A DNA stretch of 64,000 nt from Azospirillum tabaci (lineage in GTDB: Bacteria; Pseudomonadota; Alphaproteobacteria; Azospirillales; Azospirillaceae): NCBI RefSeq assembly GCF_014596085.1, contig NZ_JACCJY010000019.1, positions 62,001 through 126,000 on the forward strand, written 5' to 3'. The notes under the pieces are model-generated. The model did no database searches, was not told where the DNA came from, and was given only the letters and a program-made list of their open reading frames with translations. The position numbers and the translations under genes are program-made. Shown here piece by piece: positions 10,821 through 20,826 of this stretch (positions are counted from its first letter, which is position 1; every line of letters starts with the position of its first letter).

Positions 10821-11300
10821 TCAGCGGCGGCGCGGCGCCGGACGCGGGCGGGCCAGCAGCGACCGCCCGAAGCGCTCCAGCGTGGCCCGCAATTCCTCAT
10901 CCTCCACCGTGGCGGTGGTGGTCATCACCGACAGCTCCTCGTCCATGGTCAGGTCGCGCGGGCGCACCGTCGGCTTCTGTATGGTCAGCGGGGCGGCGTG
11001 GATCAGCTTGATCTTCGCCACCGCGCGGTAGCCGAAGAAGCTGTTGATCCGCTCCACGATCTGCGGTTCCAGATGCTGAAGCTCCAGCGCGATGGCGCCC
11101 ATGGCGCGGATGTGCAGGACGGCGTCCTCCCGCTTGCCGCGGGGAAAGCTCAGCTTGTCGGGGGCGGTGCGCAGGCTCAGCTGGTGGCCGACGATGGACG
11201 GCCAGTCGTTGATGAGCGAGCCGAAGGCCAGCCCGCGCTTGCCCAGCGCCTTGCCGGCCACCTCGGGGACGGTCTGGCCGATTCGCCGCGGTCCGTTCAT
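10821..11300 (-). CDS. DUF721 (DciA-like) family protein
   Basis: A 159-residue protein of the DUF721 family, whose best studied member DciA loads the replicative helicase in bacteria lacking DnaC. The conserved core spans residues 5-95 (LINDWPSIVGHQLS, then LHIRAMGAIALELQHLEPQI and a YRAVAKIKL strand). The Arg-rich C-terminal tail is compatible with nucleic-acid contact. An upstream GTG or ATG would add ten residues; the ATG at 11300 gives the usual MNGPRRI start. Its link with dsbA and smc is widely conserved. The helicase-loading role is extrapolated. Confidence 0.8.
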   Translation of the reverse strand: MNGPRRIGQTVPEVAGKALGKRGLAFGSLINDWPSIVGHQLSLRTAPDKLSFPRGKREDAVLHIRAMGAIALELQHLEPQIVERINSFFGYRAVAKIKLIHAAPLTIQKPTVRPRDLTMDEELSVMTTTATVEDEELRATLERFGRSLLARPRPAPRRR

Positions 11301-11428
11301 GTCAGGGTTTCCTGGTGATGGTCCGCGCACCCTAGCGCAAGCGGGCAGGGCTTCGCCAGCGCCCCCGCGGGTGCCCCTTTATCGGCAGCCCTTTATCGGC
11401 GTCCGGGTTCGCCCTATGTCTTGCCGCC

Positions 11429-12523
11429 ATGACGACGTCTCCCCACAACACCCCCAAGAGCGCCCCTACGGACGCTCCCAGGGACGCCGCCCGACGGCTG
11501 CTCTCCTGGTACGATCACAACCGCCGCGACCTGCCCTGGCGCGCCAAGCCGGGGGAGGTCGCCGACCCGTACCGGGTCTGGCTGTCGGAGATCATGCTGC
11601 AGCAGACCACGGTGCCCGCCGCGGCGCCCTATTTCCGCGCCTTCACCGAGCGCTGGCCGACGGTGCGCGATCTGGCGGCGGCCCCGCTGGACGACGTGCT
11701 GGTGGCCTGGGCCGGGCTCGGCTACTACGCGCGGGCGCGCAACCTGTACAAATGCGCGCAGGTGGTGGCGGCGGAGCGGGGAGGGCGCTTTCCCGACAAG
11801 GAGGTGGCCCTGCTGGAACTGCCGGGCATCGGCGCCTACACCGCGGCGGCGATCACCGCCATCGCCTTCGGCCACAAGGCGACGGTGGTGGACGGCAACG
11901 TGGAGCGGGTGATCTCCCGGGTCTTCGCGGTGGAGGAGCCGCTTCCCGGCGTGAAGCTCAAGCTGCGCGCGCTGGCCGCCATCCTGACGCCGGACGAGCG
12001 GCCCGGCGACTACGCCCAGGCGATGATGGATCTCGGTGCAACGGTCTGCACGCCGCGCAAGCCGAAATGCATGCTCTGTCCCTGGTCGGACTGGTGCGCC
12101 GCCCGTGCCGCCGGCATCCAGGAGCAGCTTCCCCGCAAGGCCGCCAAGGCGGACAAGCCGACCCGGCGCGGCGTCGCCTTCTGGCTGCTGAACCCGGAGG
12201 GCGCCGTGCTGCTGCGTCGCCGGGCGGAGGATGGGCTGCTGGGCGGCATGACCGAGGTGCCCTCCACCCCCTGGGCCGGCCACGCGCCGACCGATGCGGA
12301 GATCGCGGCGGCGGCCCCGCTGGATTTGTCCTGGCGCCGCCTGCCGGGCGTGGTCCGCCATACTTTCAGCCATTTTCACCTCGAACTTGAGGTCGTCGCG
12401 GCCAAGGCCGGCGATGGATGGCGGACGGCCGAGGGGCTGTGGGTTCCGGTGGATCGGCTGGGTGGGCAGGCCCTTCCCTCCGTCATGATGAAGGTGGTGC
12501 GCCACGCGCTGGCCCACGCATAA
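11429..12523 (+). CDS. mutY: A/G-specific adenine glycosylase
   Basis: A 364-residue MutY, which removes adenine mispaired with 8-oxoguanine. The N-terminal part has the motif SEIMLQQTTV with the catalytic Glu, the helix-hairpin-helix LPGIGAYTAAAI and the conserved Asp of VVDGNVERV. The 4Fe-4S cluster cysteines are at 207, 214, 217 and 223, the canonical C-X6-C-X2-C-X5-C. The C-terminal NUDIX-like domain (about 240-355) recognises 8-oxoG. It is divergent from the DUF721 gene and followed at 20 bases by the DUF1194 gene. Confidence 0.96.
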   Translation: MTTSPHNTPKSAPTDAPRDAARRLLSWYDHNRRDLPWRAKPGEVADPYRVWLSEIMLQQTTVPAAAPYFRAFTERWPTVRDLAAAPLDDVLVAWAGLGYYARARNLYKCAQVVAAERGGRFPDKEVALLELPGIGAYTAAAITAIAFGHKATVVDGNVERVISRVFAVEEPLPGVKLKLRALAAILTPDERPGDYAQAMMDLGATVCTPRKPKCMLCPWSDWCAARAAGIQEQLPRKAAKADKPTRRGVAFWLLNPEGAVLLRRRAEDGLLGGMTEVPSTPWAGHAPTDAEIAAAAPLDLSWRRLPGVVRHTFSHFHLELEVVAAKAGDGWRTAEGLWVPVDRLGGQALPSVMMKVVRHALAHA

Positions 12524-12543
12524 GGAAAGGTGGACGGAGCATT

Positions 12544-13326
12544 ATGAGGCGGCGGACGATCCTGGCCCTGCCGGCCTTCCTGGCCGGAGCGTGGCTTGCC
12601 GGACCCCTGCGGGCGGAGCCACCCCTGCAGGCCGAGTCCAAGGCGAAGAAGGCCCCCGCCGGGCGTCGCGTCGCCCTGGAACTGGTGCTGGCGGTGGACG
12701 GGTCGGCCTCCATCACCGATGGGGATCTGGAGTTCCAGTTGCAGGGCCACGCCGCGGCCTTCCGCGATCCGGATGTCAGCGAGGCGGTGATCGCGGGTGG
12801 TGCTGCGGCGACCCTGGTGGTCTTCTCCGGCCCGCACAGCCTGCGCGTCCTGGTGCCCTGGACTCCGCTGACCAGCGCGGAGGAGGTGGCCGCCTTCGCG
12901 GACCGGATCGACAAGGCGCCGCGCGGATTCCAGGGTGATTCGACGGCGCTGGGCAGCGCCATCGAGGAGTCGGCGAAGCTGTTCGCCGGCAACGGCTTCG
13001 ACGCCGCGCGCAAGGTCATCGACATCGTGTCGAACGGCTTTTCCAACAGCGGCCCGGACCCCGCGGGCGTCCGCGACCGGGTCGAGCGGCAGGGGATCAC
13101 CATCAACGCCCTGGCCATCCTCGACGAGTTTCCGTGGCTGGAAGAGTACTACCAGGAAAACGTCGTGGGCGGCATGAATTGCTTCGTGAAGACGGCAATG
13201 GACCGCGGCAGTTTCGTCGAAGCGCTTCGGCAAAAGCTCATCCAGGAAATCGCCGCTCTTCCGGCGCCGCGTTCCGCCATCGCGACGACCGCCCATGTCG
13301 CGGTGGCGCGGATGGAATCAGCCTAA
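12544..13326 (+). CDS. DUF1194 von Willebrand A-like exported protein
   Basis: A 260-residue protein with a signal peptide (RRRTILALPAFLAGAWLAG, probable cleavage after LRAE). A VWA/DUF1194 domain follows: LELVLAVDGSASITDGD carries the MIDAS-like DGSAS motif near residues 50-58, and the later DSTALGSAIEES supplies the expected Thr/Ser. The domain probably binds a divalent metal and a protein partner; no function is known. The ATG at 12544 follows GAAAGGTGGACG. It sits 20 bases after mutY and may be read with it, and it converges with folB. Confidence 0.83.
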   Translation: MRRRTILALPAFLAGAWLAGPLRAEPPLQAESKAKKAPAGRRVALELVLAVDGSASITDGDLEFQLQGHAAAFRDPDVSEAVIAGGAAATLVVFSGPHSLRVLVPWTPLTSAEEVAAFADRIDKAPRGFQGDSTALGSAIEESAKLFAGNGFDAARKVIDIVSNGFSNSGPDPAGVRDRVERQGITINALAILDEFPWLEEYYQENVVGGMNCFVKTAMDRGSFVEALRQKLIQEIAALPAPRSAIATTAHVAVARMESA

Positions 13327-13342
13327 CGGCCCGCCCCGAACG

Positions 13343-13726
13343 TCAAGCCCGGGCGCGCTCGATCTCGACGCCGACGCTGGCGGCGTCCGGGAACACGTCG
13401 AGCTTCTCCACCCGCACCCTGACGCTGGCGATCCGTTCGTCGGACAGGCAGCGCTCGGCGATCCGCTCGGCCAGCGTTTCGATCAGGGTGACGTGCCCCT
13501 GGCTGACCAGCCCCTTCACCACCGCCGCCATGTCCTCGCCGGTGACGCCGGGGGCGGCGATGTCCAGGTCGAGGCTCAGGCGGATGCGCTGCGGCTTGAT
13601 CCGTTCGTGGGCATAGACGCCGATCAACGCATCCATGACCAGATCGCGCACGAAGCAACGGGTGGAAAGCGCCGCCGGGGCCGAACGGGGCGCCGGAGCG
13701 GTGACGGTGGCGAAGAGCTTGTTCAT
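13343..13726 (-). CDS. folB: dihydroneopterin aldolase (FolB-like)
   Basis: A 127-residue FolB-fold protein, which cleaves 7,8-dihydroneopterin to 6-hydroxymethyl-dihydropterin in folate synthesis. Seen are the N-terminal strand FVRDLVMDALIGVYAHER, the VVKGLVSQGHVTLIETLAER segment with the conserved Glu, and a C-terminal VEKLDVFPDAASVGVEIER strand. The pteridine epimerase paralogue FolX looks similar. The start is uncertain: neither ATG 13726 nor ATG 13768 has a good ribosome site. No other folate gene is adjacent. It lies downstream of ccrM on the same strand, across a hairpin. Confidence 0.82.
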   Translation of the reverse strand: MNKLFATVTAPAPRSAPAALSTRCFVRDLVMDALIGVYAHERIKPQRIRLSLDLDIAAPGVTGEDMAAVVKGLVSQGHVTLIETLAERIAERCLSDERIASVRVRVEKLDVFPDAASVGVEIERARA

Positions 13727-13813
13727 GGCGCACACGCCTATCACGCCGTCCCCGTCCTGCCAAGGCATGCGGGCGGCGATCGATGAGGGGCTTCAACACC
13801 GAACTTGTGGGAA

Positions 13814-13838
13814 CGGGGCGGCACGGACGGCCGCCCCG
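13814..13838 (-). repeat. GC-rich hairpin between ccrM and folB
   Basis: CGGGGCGGC pairs with GCCGCCCCG across a seven-base loop, 22 bases after the ccrM stop. No T-run follows, so it could be a Rho-assisted stop or only an attenuator. Confidence 0.4.
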
Positions 13839-13859
13839 CTTCAAGTCGGGCGCCGAAAA

Positions 13860-14999
<1,140 letters not shown>

Positions 15000-15035
15000 G
15001 CCGTCAACTGATTTCTTGCGCCGGAATCGCGGCGT

Positions 15036-15710
15036 TCAGCCGGCCCGTTCGATTTGGGCGCGGACTGGTGCAAAAGTGACTCGGTGGTGGGGCGTGACGC
15101 CGTGGCGGCGCAGCGCCTCCAGATGCTCCGGCGTCGGGTAACCGGCGTTGCGGTCCCAGCCATACTGCGGGTGAAGCTCCGCCAGCCGCATCATCTCGCG
15201 GTCGCGCGCCACCTTGGCGACAATGGAGGCCGCGGCGATCGACTGGCTGCGCCCGTCGCCCTTGACGATGGCTTCCATCAGGCAGGACAGGTCGGGCTTG
15301 AACTTCCCGTCGATCAGAGCGACGGCGGGCGGCTCACCGGGCAGCGCCTCGTAGGCGCGCTTCATGGCCAGCAGCGTGGCCTTGTGGATGTTGAACTGAT
15401 CGATCTCCGCCGCGGACGCCTCGGCCAGTGCGACGGCCAGGGCGTGGGCGCGGATCTCCGGCTCCAGCGCCTCGCGGGCGCGCAGGCTCAGCGCCTTGCT
15501 GTCGTTGATGGCGCGGGCCAGCGCGTCGGGCAGGCCGCCCGCCGGCAGCACAACGGCGGCGGTGACCACCGGGCCGGCGAGCGGGCCGCGCCCCACCTCG
15601 TCGATACCGCAGACCAGCCGCCCCTGGCCCAGCGCGGTTTCGAAGGACAGGTCGGGTTGCGGACGGGGGACTTTGACGCGGACGGCTTTGGTGGTGGTCT
15701 TGGACGTCAT
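15036..15710 (-). CDS. rnhB: ribonuclease HII
   Basis: A 224-residue RNase HII, which cuts the RNA strand of RNA-DNA hybrids and starts removal of single ribonucleotides. [16 protein letters not shown] carries the catalytic Asp37-Glu38 pair and the GRG substrate-recognition motif. [13 protein letters not shown] and the [20 protein letters not shown] block complete the active site. A short basic N-terminal extension (residues 1-20) precedes the domain. Its ATG overlaps the stop codon of the upstream cyclic-nucleotide-binding gene by four bases (ATGA), so the two are translationally coupled. Confidence 0.96.
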   Translation of the reverse strand: MTSKTTTKAVRVKVPRPQPDLSFETALGQGRLVCGIDEVGRGPLAGPVVTAAVVLPAGGLPDALARAINDSKALSLRAREALEPEIRAHALAVALAEASAAEIDQFNIHKATLLAMKRAYEALPGEPPAVALIDGKFKPDLSCLMEAIVKGDGRSQSIAAASIVAKVARDREMMRLAELHPQYGWDRNAGYPTPEHLEALRRHGVTPHHRVTFAPVRAQIERAG

Positions 15711-16495
15711 GGAGAGTCGGTTCTTGCGGGTTCGGCGTGGTGGGGCAGGAGCCGTCCGCCGGACAGCTGTTCGATGTAGATGCGCGTCAGCGAGCGCAGG
15801 ATGGGCGGCATCGTCTCGATGGCTTTGGCGAACTGGTCCTTGCGGATGATTTCGCAGACCGTGGCTTCCAGCGCAACGATGGTGGCGGCGCGGGGGCGGT
15901 TGGCAAGGAGAGCCAACTCCCCGAAGATGCGCCCCGGGCCGAGCACGCCGAGGTCGGCCCCGTCGCGCTGCACGCCGACCGAGCCGGACTGGATCAGATA
16001 GGCCGCCGTTCCGGGGTCTCCCTGGCGGAAGAAGCTGTGGCCGCGGCGGAACATGCGGCGGTCCGCCACGGTGGCGAAGGAATCGGAGGAGCGGATGCCG
16101 GCGCCCCCCTCCTGCCGTTCGGGCTGGGACAGGCCATAGCTGCGGCGGATCGCGGCGACGAGGCTTTCCAGCAGGTAGGAGGCCAGCGGCGGGCAGCGGC
16201 CGCGCAGCGCGCGGAAGGTCTCGCGCGACAGCTCAACCGCGTCGACGGGCGTCAGGGCGCGCACCGTGGCGCTGCGCAGCCCGTCGTCCAGCAGCGCCAT
16301 CTCCCCGACGATGGCGTTGGCGCCGACGGTGCCCAGGCGGAGCGGGCCGTCCGGACCGTCCAGCAGAACATCCAACTCGCCCGACTGGATCAGCCAGGCG
16401 CAGTCCCCGGCCTCGCCCTGGCGGATCAGCACGGTATCCGCGGCGATGCGCCGCGTGGGAAGGTCGGGTCCGCTTCTTGTCATCGCCGGTTCCAT
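15707..16495 (-). CDS. protein with two cyclic-nucleotide-binding domains
   Basis: A 262-residue protein with two cNMP-binding barrels (about residues 18-120 and 140-245) and no DNA-binding or catalytic domain. The first has [20 protein letters not shown] then [12 protein letters not shown]. The second has [20 protein letters not shown] then [12 protein letters not shown]. These match the phosphate-binding cassette GE-[LM]-A-L-X(n)-R-[AS]-A-T of cAMP/cGMP sensors. It may be an adaptor or regulatory subunit. The ATGA overlap with rnhB shows one operon, but the functional reason is not evident. GGAG sits close to ATG 16495; ATG 16483 is an alternative. Confidence 0.85.
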   Translation of the reverse strand: MEPAMTRSGPDLPTRRIAADTVLIRQGEAGDCAWLIQSGELDVLLDGPDGPLRLGTVGANAIVGEMALLDDGLRSATVRALTPVDAVELSRETFRALRGRCPPLASYLLESLVAAIRRSYGLSQPERQEGGAGIRSSDSFATVADRRMFRRGHSFFRQGDPGTAAYLIQSGSVGVQRDGADLGVLGPGRIFGELALLANRPRAATIVALEATVCEIIRKDQFAKAIETMPPILRSLTRIYIEQLSGGRLLPHHAEPARTDSP

Positions 16496-16651
16496 CGCTC
16501 CGGGCCGGCCGGCCGCGTTTTGTACAGATTAGCGCGAATGCCGATCCGGTTCAGGCGAATTTGCGGTGGCCACCATGTGGCGGCGGTGACGCTTGGCGGA
16601 GGCCGCCGGCTGCGCTATGCATGGCGCCCTCAAATCGAGAGGCCGGAAGTC

Positions 16652-17149
<498 letters not shown>

Positions 17150-17392
17150 CGGCCCGGTCTTGATGGGGCGGTCTTGAGGGACCGGTCTTGACCGGCAATC
17201 CGCCGATTCTCGCAGCAATTGCGATATTTTTGGTCGCCCGGACACCGCCGGGCGGCCCTTGGCCGGGTTTTTGCCGAATCTTTCTTTCCGGCGCGCGCGA
17301 TCTCAATTGAAAAGCGCGGCGGAACGGATCATCTTCGGGGGGCCATGTTCCGCCGGTTGGGGCATGGCCTATCACGACAGATGAGACCACGT

Positions 17393-17962
17393 ATGTTCGA
17401 CCGTCCGCAGCGCAACAGCTTCCGCGCTCCCGAGATCACCCAGCGCAACATCCGCGCCACCGTCAAGTGGTTCAACGCGACCAAGGGCTTCGGCTTCGTC
17501 ACGCCCGAAGACGGCTCGCCGGATGCCTTCCTGCATTCCACGGTTCTGCAGTTCTGCGGACACGACAGCCTGCCCGAGGGTGCCACCATCACCTGTGATC
17601 TGTCCCGCGGCCCGAAGGGCCCGCAGGTCGCCACCATCCACGACGTCGACACCTCGACCGCCAGCGAGTCCCCGCGCCCGGCGGCGCGCGCTCCGCGCGG
17701 CGACAGCTACGGCGGCGGCTACGGCGGTGGCAGCAGCTACGGCGGCGGCGCCGAGGAGACGGTCGACGGCACCGTGAAGTGGTTCAACGTGTCCAAGGGC
17801 TTCGGCTTCATCGCCCCGTCGACCGGCGGCAAGGACATCTTCGTCCACATCCGCGCTCTGGAGCGTTCGGGCCTGGACGTGCTCGCCGACGGCGAGCAGG
17901 TGCGGGTCACCGTCCGCCAGGGCGTCAAGGGTCCGGAAGCGCAGCGCGTCGAAGTGGTCTGA
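17393..17962 (+). CDS. double cold-shock-domain protein
   Basis: A 189-residue RNA chaperone with two cold-shock domains. The first (about 17-82) has ATVKWFNATKGFGFVTPEDG and the second (about 122-188) GTVKWFNVSKGFGFIAPSTG, each with the RNP1 (KGFGF) motif and a degenerate RNP2. A Gly/Tyr-rich linker (YGGGYGGGSSYGGG) joins them. Fused pairs of this kind are typical of alphaproteobacteria. An ATG at 17381 would add four residues. The 243-base region upstream is long enough to be a thermosensitive 5' leader. A strong terminator follows 128 bases after the stop. Confidence 0.93.
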   Translation: MFDRPQRNSFRAPEITQRNIRATVKWFNATKGFGFVTPEDGSPDAFLHSTVLQFCGHDSLPEGATITCDLSRGPKGPQVATIHDVDTSTASESPRPAARAPRGDSYGGGYGGGSSYGGGAEETVDGTVKWFNVSKGFGFIAPSTGGKDIFVHIRALERSGLDVLADGEQVRVTVRQGVKGPEAQRVEVV

Positions 17963-18090
17963 CGTCGAACAACCGGGTGTGAGGGGGCGGGGCGGACCCA
18001 TCCCCGCACACCCGGTCGCGGAAGCAGCACCATTCCACACCGTCTGGATCCGTCCTTAGGGTCCGGGCGGTCGTGGGGCACAAAGAGAAA

Positions 18091-18123
18091 GCCCGCCGTT
18101 CCATTGGAGCGGCGGGCTTTTTT
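18091..18123 (+). terminator. rho-independent terminator of the cold-shock gene
   Basis: GCCCGCCG (18091-18098) pairs with CGGCGGGC (18110-18117) and is followed by TTTTTT. Confidence 0.85.
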
Positions 18124-18163
18124 GTGGCGGGCTCTTTTTGTTAGGCCTCGTTGAGGGAGCGGC

Positions 18164-19612
18164 TCAAGGCCGCCCGATCAGCGTGCCCATCAGGCGGGTG
18201 CGGATGGCGGCGACGGCGCAGTCCAGCGGGCGGTCGGCGTCCGGCTTCGACGGGGCGGCGGCCACGTCCGGGCACAGATCCTCGATCCTCCAGGCGCGCG
18301 GCGGCGGCGGCGGCGTGGCGTGCGGGTCGCAGGTCGCCGGATCGGGATGCGTTTCCTCGCTGTTGTCGTTGGCCGGCTTGATCTCCAGGTTCGGCGACAC
18401 GCCGAAGCAGTCGACCAGCCCGCCGGACGGGCGGAAGTAACGCGCGGTGGTCAGGCGGATGCCGATGTCGCCGGACAGCGACGAGATGGTCTGCACCGAC
18501 CCCTTGCCATAGCTGCGCGTGCCGAACAGAAGCGCCCGGCTGTGGTCCTGTAGGGCGCCTGCGACGATCTCCGACGCCGAGGCCGATCCGCTGTTGACCA
18601 GCAGGACGATGGGCAGCCCGGCCAGCAGGTCGCCCGGCGTGCCGGTGTAGCGGCGGTTCTCGTCCGGATCGCGTCCGCGCACCGACACGATGTCCACCGC
18701 CTCCAGGAAGCGGTCGGCGACGTTCACCGCCTGATCGAGCAGGCCGCCGGGGTTGTTGCGCAGGTCCAGCACCGCCCCGGCCAGCCGGCCATGGGCCTGC
18801 CGGCGCATCTCCTCCACCGCGTCGTCCAGCGCGTGCGAGGTCTGCTGGTTGAAGGCCGCGATGCGGATGTAGGCGACGTCACCCTCCAGCCGGTAGCGGA
18901 CAGGCTGGATCTTCACGATGGCGCGGGTCAGCGACACGCGGAACGGCGCGTCGGGGCCGCCGTTTCCGTTGGTCCCGCCGTTGCGGCGCATGGTCAGGGC
19001 AACGGAGGTGCCGACCGGACCGCGCATCCGCGCCACCGCATCGCGCAAGTTCATGCCCTTGACCTGGGCCTCGTCGATCCGGGCGATCAGGTCGCCGGTG
19101 CGCAGGCCGGCGCGGGCGGCGGGAGAACCGTCGATGGGGGATACGACACGGATCAGGCCGCTGTCCTCGTCCATCGTCACCTCGATGCCCAGCCCGCCGA
19201 ACTCGCCCTGGGTCTGCTCCCGCATGTAGCGGAAATGCTCGGAGTCGAGGAAAGCCGAGTAAGGGTCGAGGGAGGTCAGCATCGCGTCCAGAGCCGCCTC
19301 GGTCAGCACCCGGTCGGTGGCCCCCGGCTCCTCCTTCTTCTTCTTCTGAAGGCCAGCGACGGCCTTCTCGACCAGGACCTGAGGCGTGCCCGGCTTCACA
19401 TGTTCGGCCAGCACGCGGCGCAGGACGTCGGAGAAGAGAAGGTAATTGCGGTCTGCCGGGGAGGGGAGGGTGGAGGTGCCCTTGGCCTTCGCGAATTCCT
19501 GCCGGTAATGGTCCAGCGCTATGCTGGTGTCCGCGCGGGAGGCGGGCGCCACCGCGCAGGCGGGTCCCATCGCCACCATCAGCAGCAACAGCGCCGCCAG
19601 CAGTTTCGCCAT
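18164..19612 (-). CDS. S41-family C-terminal processing protease (CtpA-like)
   Basis: A 482-residue periplasmic serine protease. The signal peptide is MAKLLAALLLLMVAMGPACA. Next come a helical domain, a PDZ domain (about 145-235, GEFGGLGIEVTMDEDSG and SPAARAGLRTGDLI) and the S41 catalytic core, with the nucleophile in NSGSASASEIVAG near residue 344 and the general-base Lys in GTRSYGKGSVQT near 366. A Pro-rich tail ends the protein. CtpA-type proteases cleave non-polar C-termini of envelope proteins. GAGGGG lies about nine bases before ATG 19612. An in-frame upstream extension lacks coding character and is left out. Confidence 0.93.
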   Translation of the reverse strand: MAKLLAALLLLMVAMGPACAVAPASRADTSIALDHYRQEFAKAKGTSTLPSPADRNYLLFSDVLRRVLAEHVKPGTPQVLVEKAVAGLQKKKKEEPGATDRVLTEAALDAMLTSLDPYSAFLDSEHFRYMREQTQGEFGGLGIEVTMDEDSGLIRVVSPIDGSPAARAGLRTGDLIARIDEAQVKGMNLRDAVARMRGPVGTSVALTMRRNGGTNGNGGPDAPFRVSLTRAIVKIQPVRYRLEGDVAYIRIAAFNQQTSHALDDAVEEMRRQAHGRLAGAVLDLRNNPGGLLDQAVNVADRFLEAVDIVSVRGRDPDENRRYTGTPGDLLAGLPIVLLVNSGSASASEIVAGALQDHSRALLFGTRSYGKGSVQTISSLSGDIGIRLTTARYFRPSGGLVDCFGVSPNLEIKPANDNSEETHPDPATCDPHATPPPPPRAWRIEDLCPDVAAAPSKPDADRPLDCAVAAIRTRLMGTLIGRP

Positions 19613-19929
19613 CCTGCGCCCCTCTCGACAGGCCGGCCCGGCCGGCGGAATCAAAGCCATCAACGCGACTGCAAGCCTTATTGTACCAGGGGTTTCGCCT
19701 GCCGGACGCCCAAGGCCGGTCCACATGTGCTTTTGTACGGTGGAACATGGCCTTCCGGCCGGTCCCACCGGTCGTCCAACCGCAACCTAGCACGTTGACC
19801 GGGCAATCTCAAATCCTGCCCCCTGGTGCCGCGGGACCCGCCGCCTTGCCCGGGATAGGATATGTGTCTCCGCCGCCCGCGCTGCCACCCTCCGGGCGGG
19901 GAAGGGCGGCGGCGCGGGGATTCTACGCC
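19613..19929. other. intergenic region between the protease and sugar-transferase genes
   Basis: 317 bases with no supported gene. It must hold the promoter of the S41 protease gene and the 3' end of the minus-strand sugar-transferase gene. The part near 19860-19920 is very GC-rich with short CGCC/GGCG repeats, and no T-run terminator is visible. Open frames through it are shadows of neighbouring codon bias. Confidence 0.5.
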
Positions 19930-20652
19930 TTAATAGGCACCTTTTCCGCTGAGCATCACGCCGACCGTGCGCAGCAGGATGCGGATGTCGCCCCACAGGC
20001 TCCAGCCCAGCAGATAGGCGGTGTCGAGCTGGACGCGCCGCCCATAGTCCACGTCGTTGCGGCCGCTGACCTGCCACAGCCCGGTCAGTCCGGGGCGGCA
20101 GCGGGTGTAGAAGGGGAAGCAGACGTGATAGCGCGCCACCTCCTCCTGCACGATGGGGCGCGGGCCGACCAGACTCATATCGCCGGTCAGAACATTGAAG
20201 AGCTGCGGCAGCTCGTCCAGGCTGGTGCGGCGCAGGAATCGGCCGATCCAGGTGATGCGGGGATCGTTGCGCAGCTTGCGCGTGGCCTCCCATTCCGCGC
20301 GGGCCTCGGCGTCGGACTCGATCAGCTTCTCGAAGACCTCCGGCGCGTTGACCACCATGGAGCGGAACTTCCAGCAGGTGAAGTCCCGCCCCTCCGTCCC
20401 GATGCGCCGATGGCCGAACACCGCGGGGCCACCGTCCAGCGTGATGAGAAGCCCGACGATCAGCATCAGCGGCCCGAAGAACAGGATCAACCCGACCGCC
20501 CCCACGAGGTCGAAGGCCCGTTTCACCCGGTTGCGGTGCAGCGGTGCCGTGGCCGGCAAGCGCGCGACCAGTTCCGCGGCGGACGCCGTGCCGGCGAGCG
20601 TCGCCGGCTCCAGCGGTGCGGCACCCAACTGGATGGACTGCGGAATACCCAT
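19930..20652 (-). CDS. exopolysaccharide sugar transferase (undecaprenyl-phosphate sugar phosphotransferase)
   Basis: A 240-residue polyprenyl glycosylphosphotransferase (PF02397), which moves a sugar-1-phosphate onto undecaprenyl phosphate to start polysaccharide synthesis. One membrane segment lies at about residues 48-72 (KRAFDLVGAVGLILFFGPLM). The catalytic domain has FTCWKFRSM, LRRTSLDELPQLFNVLTGDM and SLVGPRPI, followed by RPGLTGLWQVSGRND. It lacks the four N-terminal membrane helices of WcaJ and so belongs to the short, single-span type. No other EPS gene is adjacent, so it is a solitary copy. Confidence 0.92.
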   Translation of the reverse strand: MGIPQSIQLGAAPLEPATLAGTASAAELVARLPATAPLHRNRVKRAFDLVGAVGLILFFGPLMLIVGLLITLDGGPAVFGHRRIGTEGRDFTCWKFRSMVVNAPEVFEKLIESDAEARAEWEATRKLRNDPRITWIGRFLRRTSLDELPQLFNVLTGDMSLVGPRPIVQEEVARYHVCFPFYTRCRPGLTGLWQVSGRNDVDYGRRVQLDTAYLLGWSLWGDIRILLRTVGVMLSGKGAY

Positions 20653-20826
20653 CGATCCCCCGTACTCACAATTCGGCTGGCGGAAACACGACCGCCTTCC
20701 GAGGGAGGCAACGCGCGGGGCGCGTCCGGGGTCCCCCGGCCGGGCCGATCCGCCGCAGTTCCATCGCGGTACGCCGGGTGGTGGGTGTGGAGCCGGCGGG
20801 GTGCCTCTTTCGGCGGAAGCGGGGGC

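Noticed and set aside
12418..12543. An upstream in-frame extension of the DUF1194 gene over the end of mutY
   Set aside because: It would destroy the signal peptide and overlap mutY by more than 100 bases; ATG 12544 is better.
17235..17275. A terminator after the YchJ gene (CGCCCGG/CCGGGCG hairpin near a T-run)
   Set aside because: The T-run is separated from the stem by more than ten bases and belongs to a different GC-rich segment, so it was not listed.
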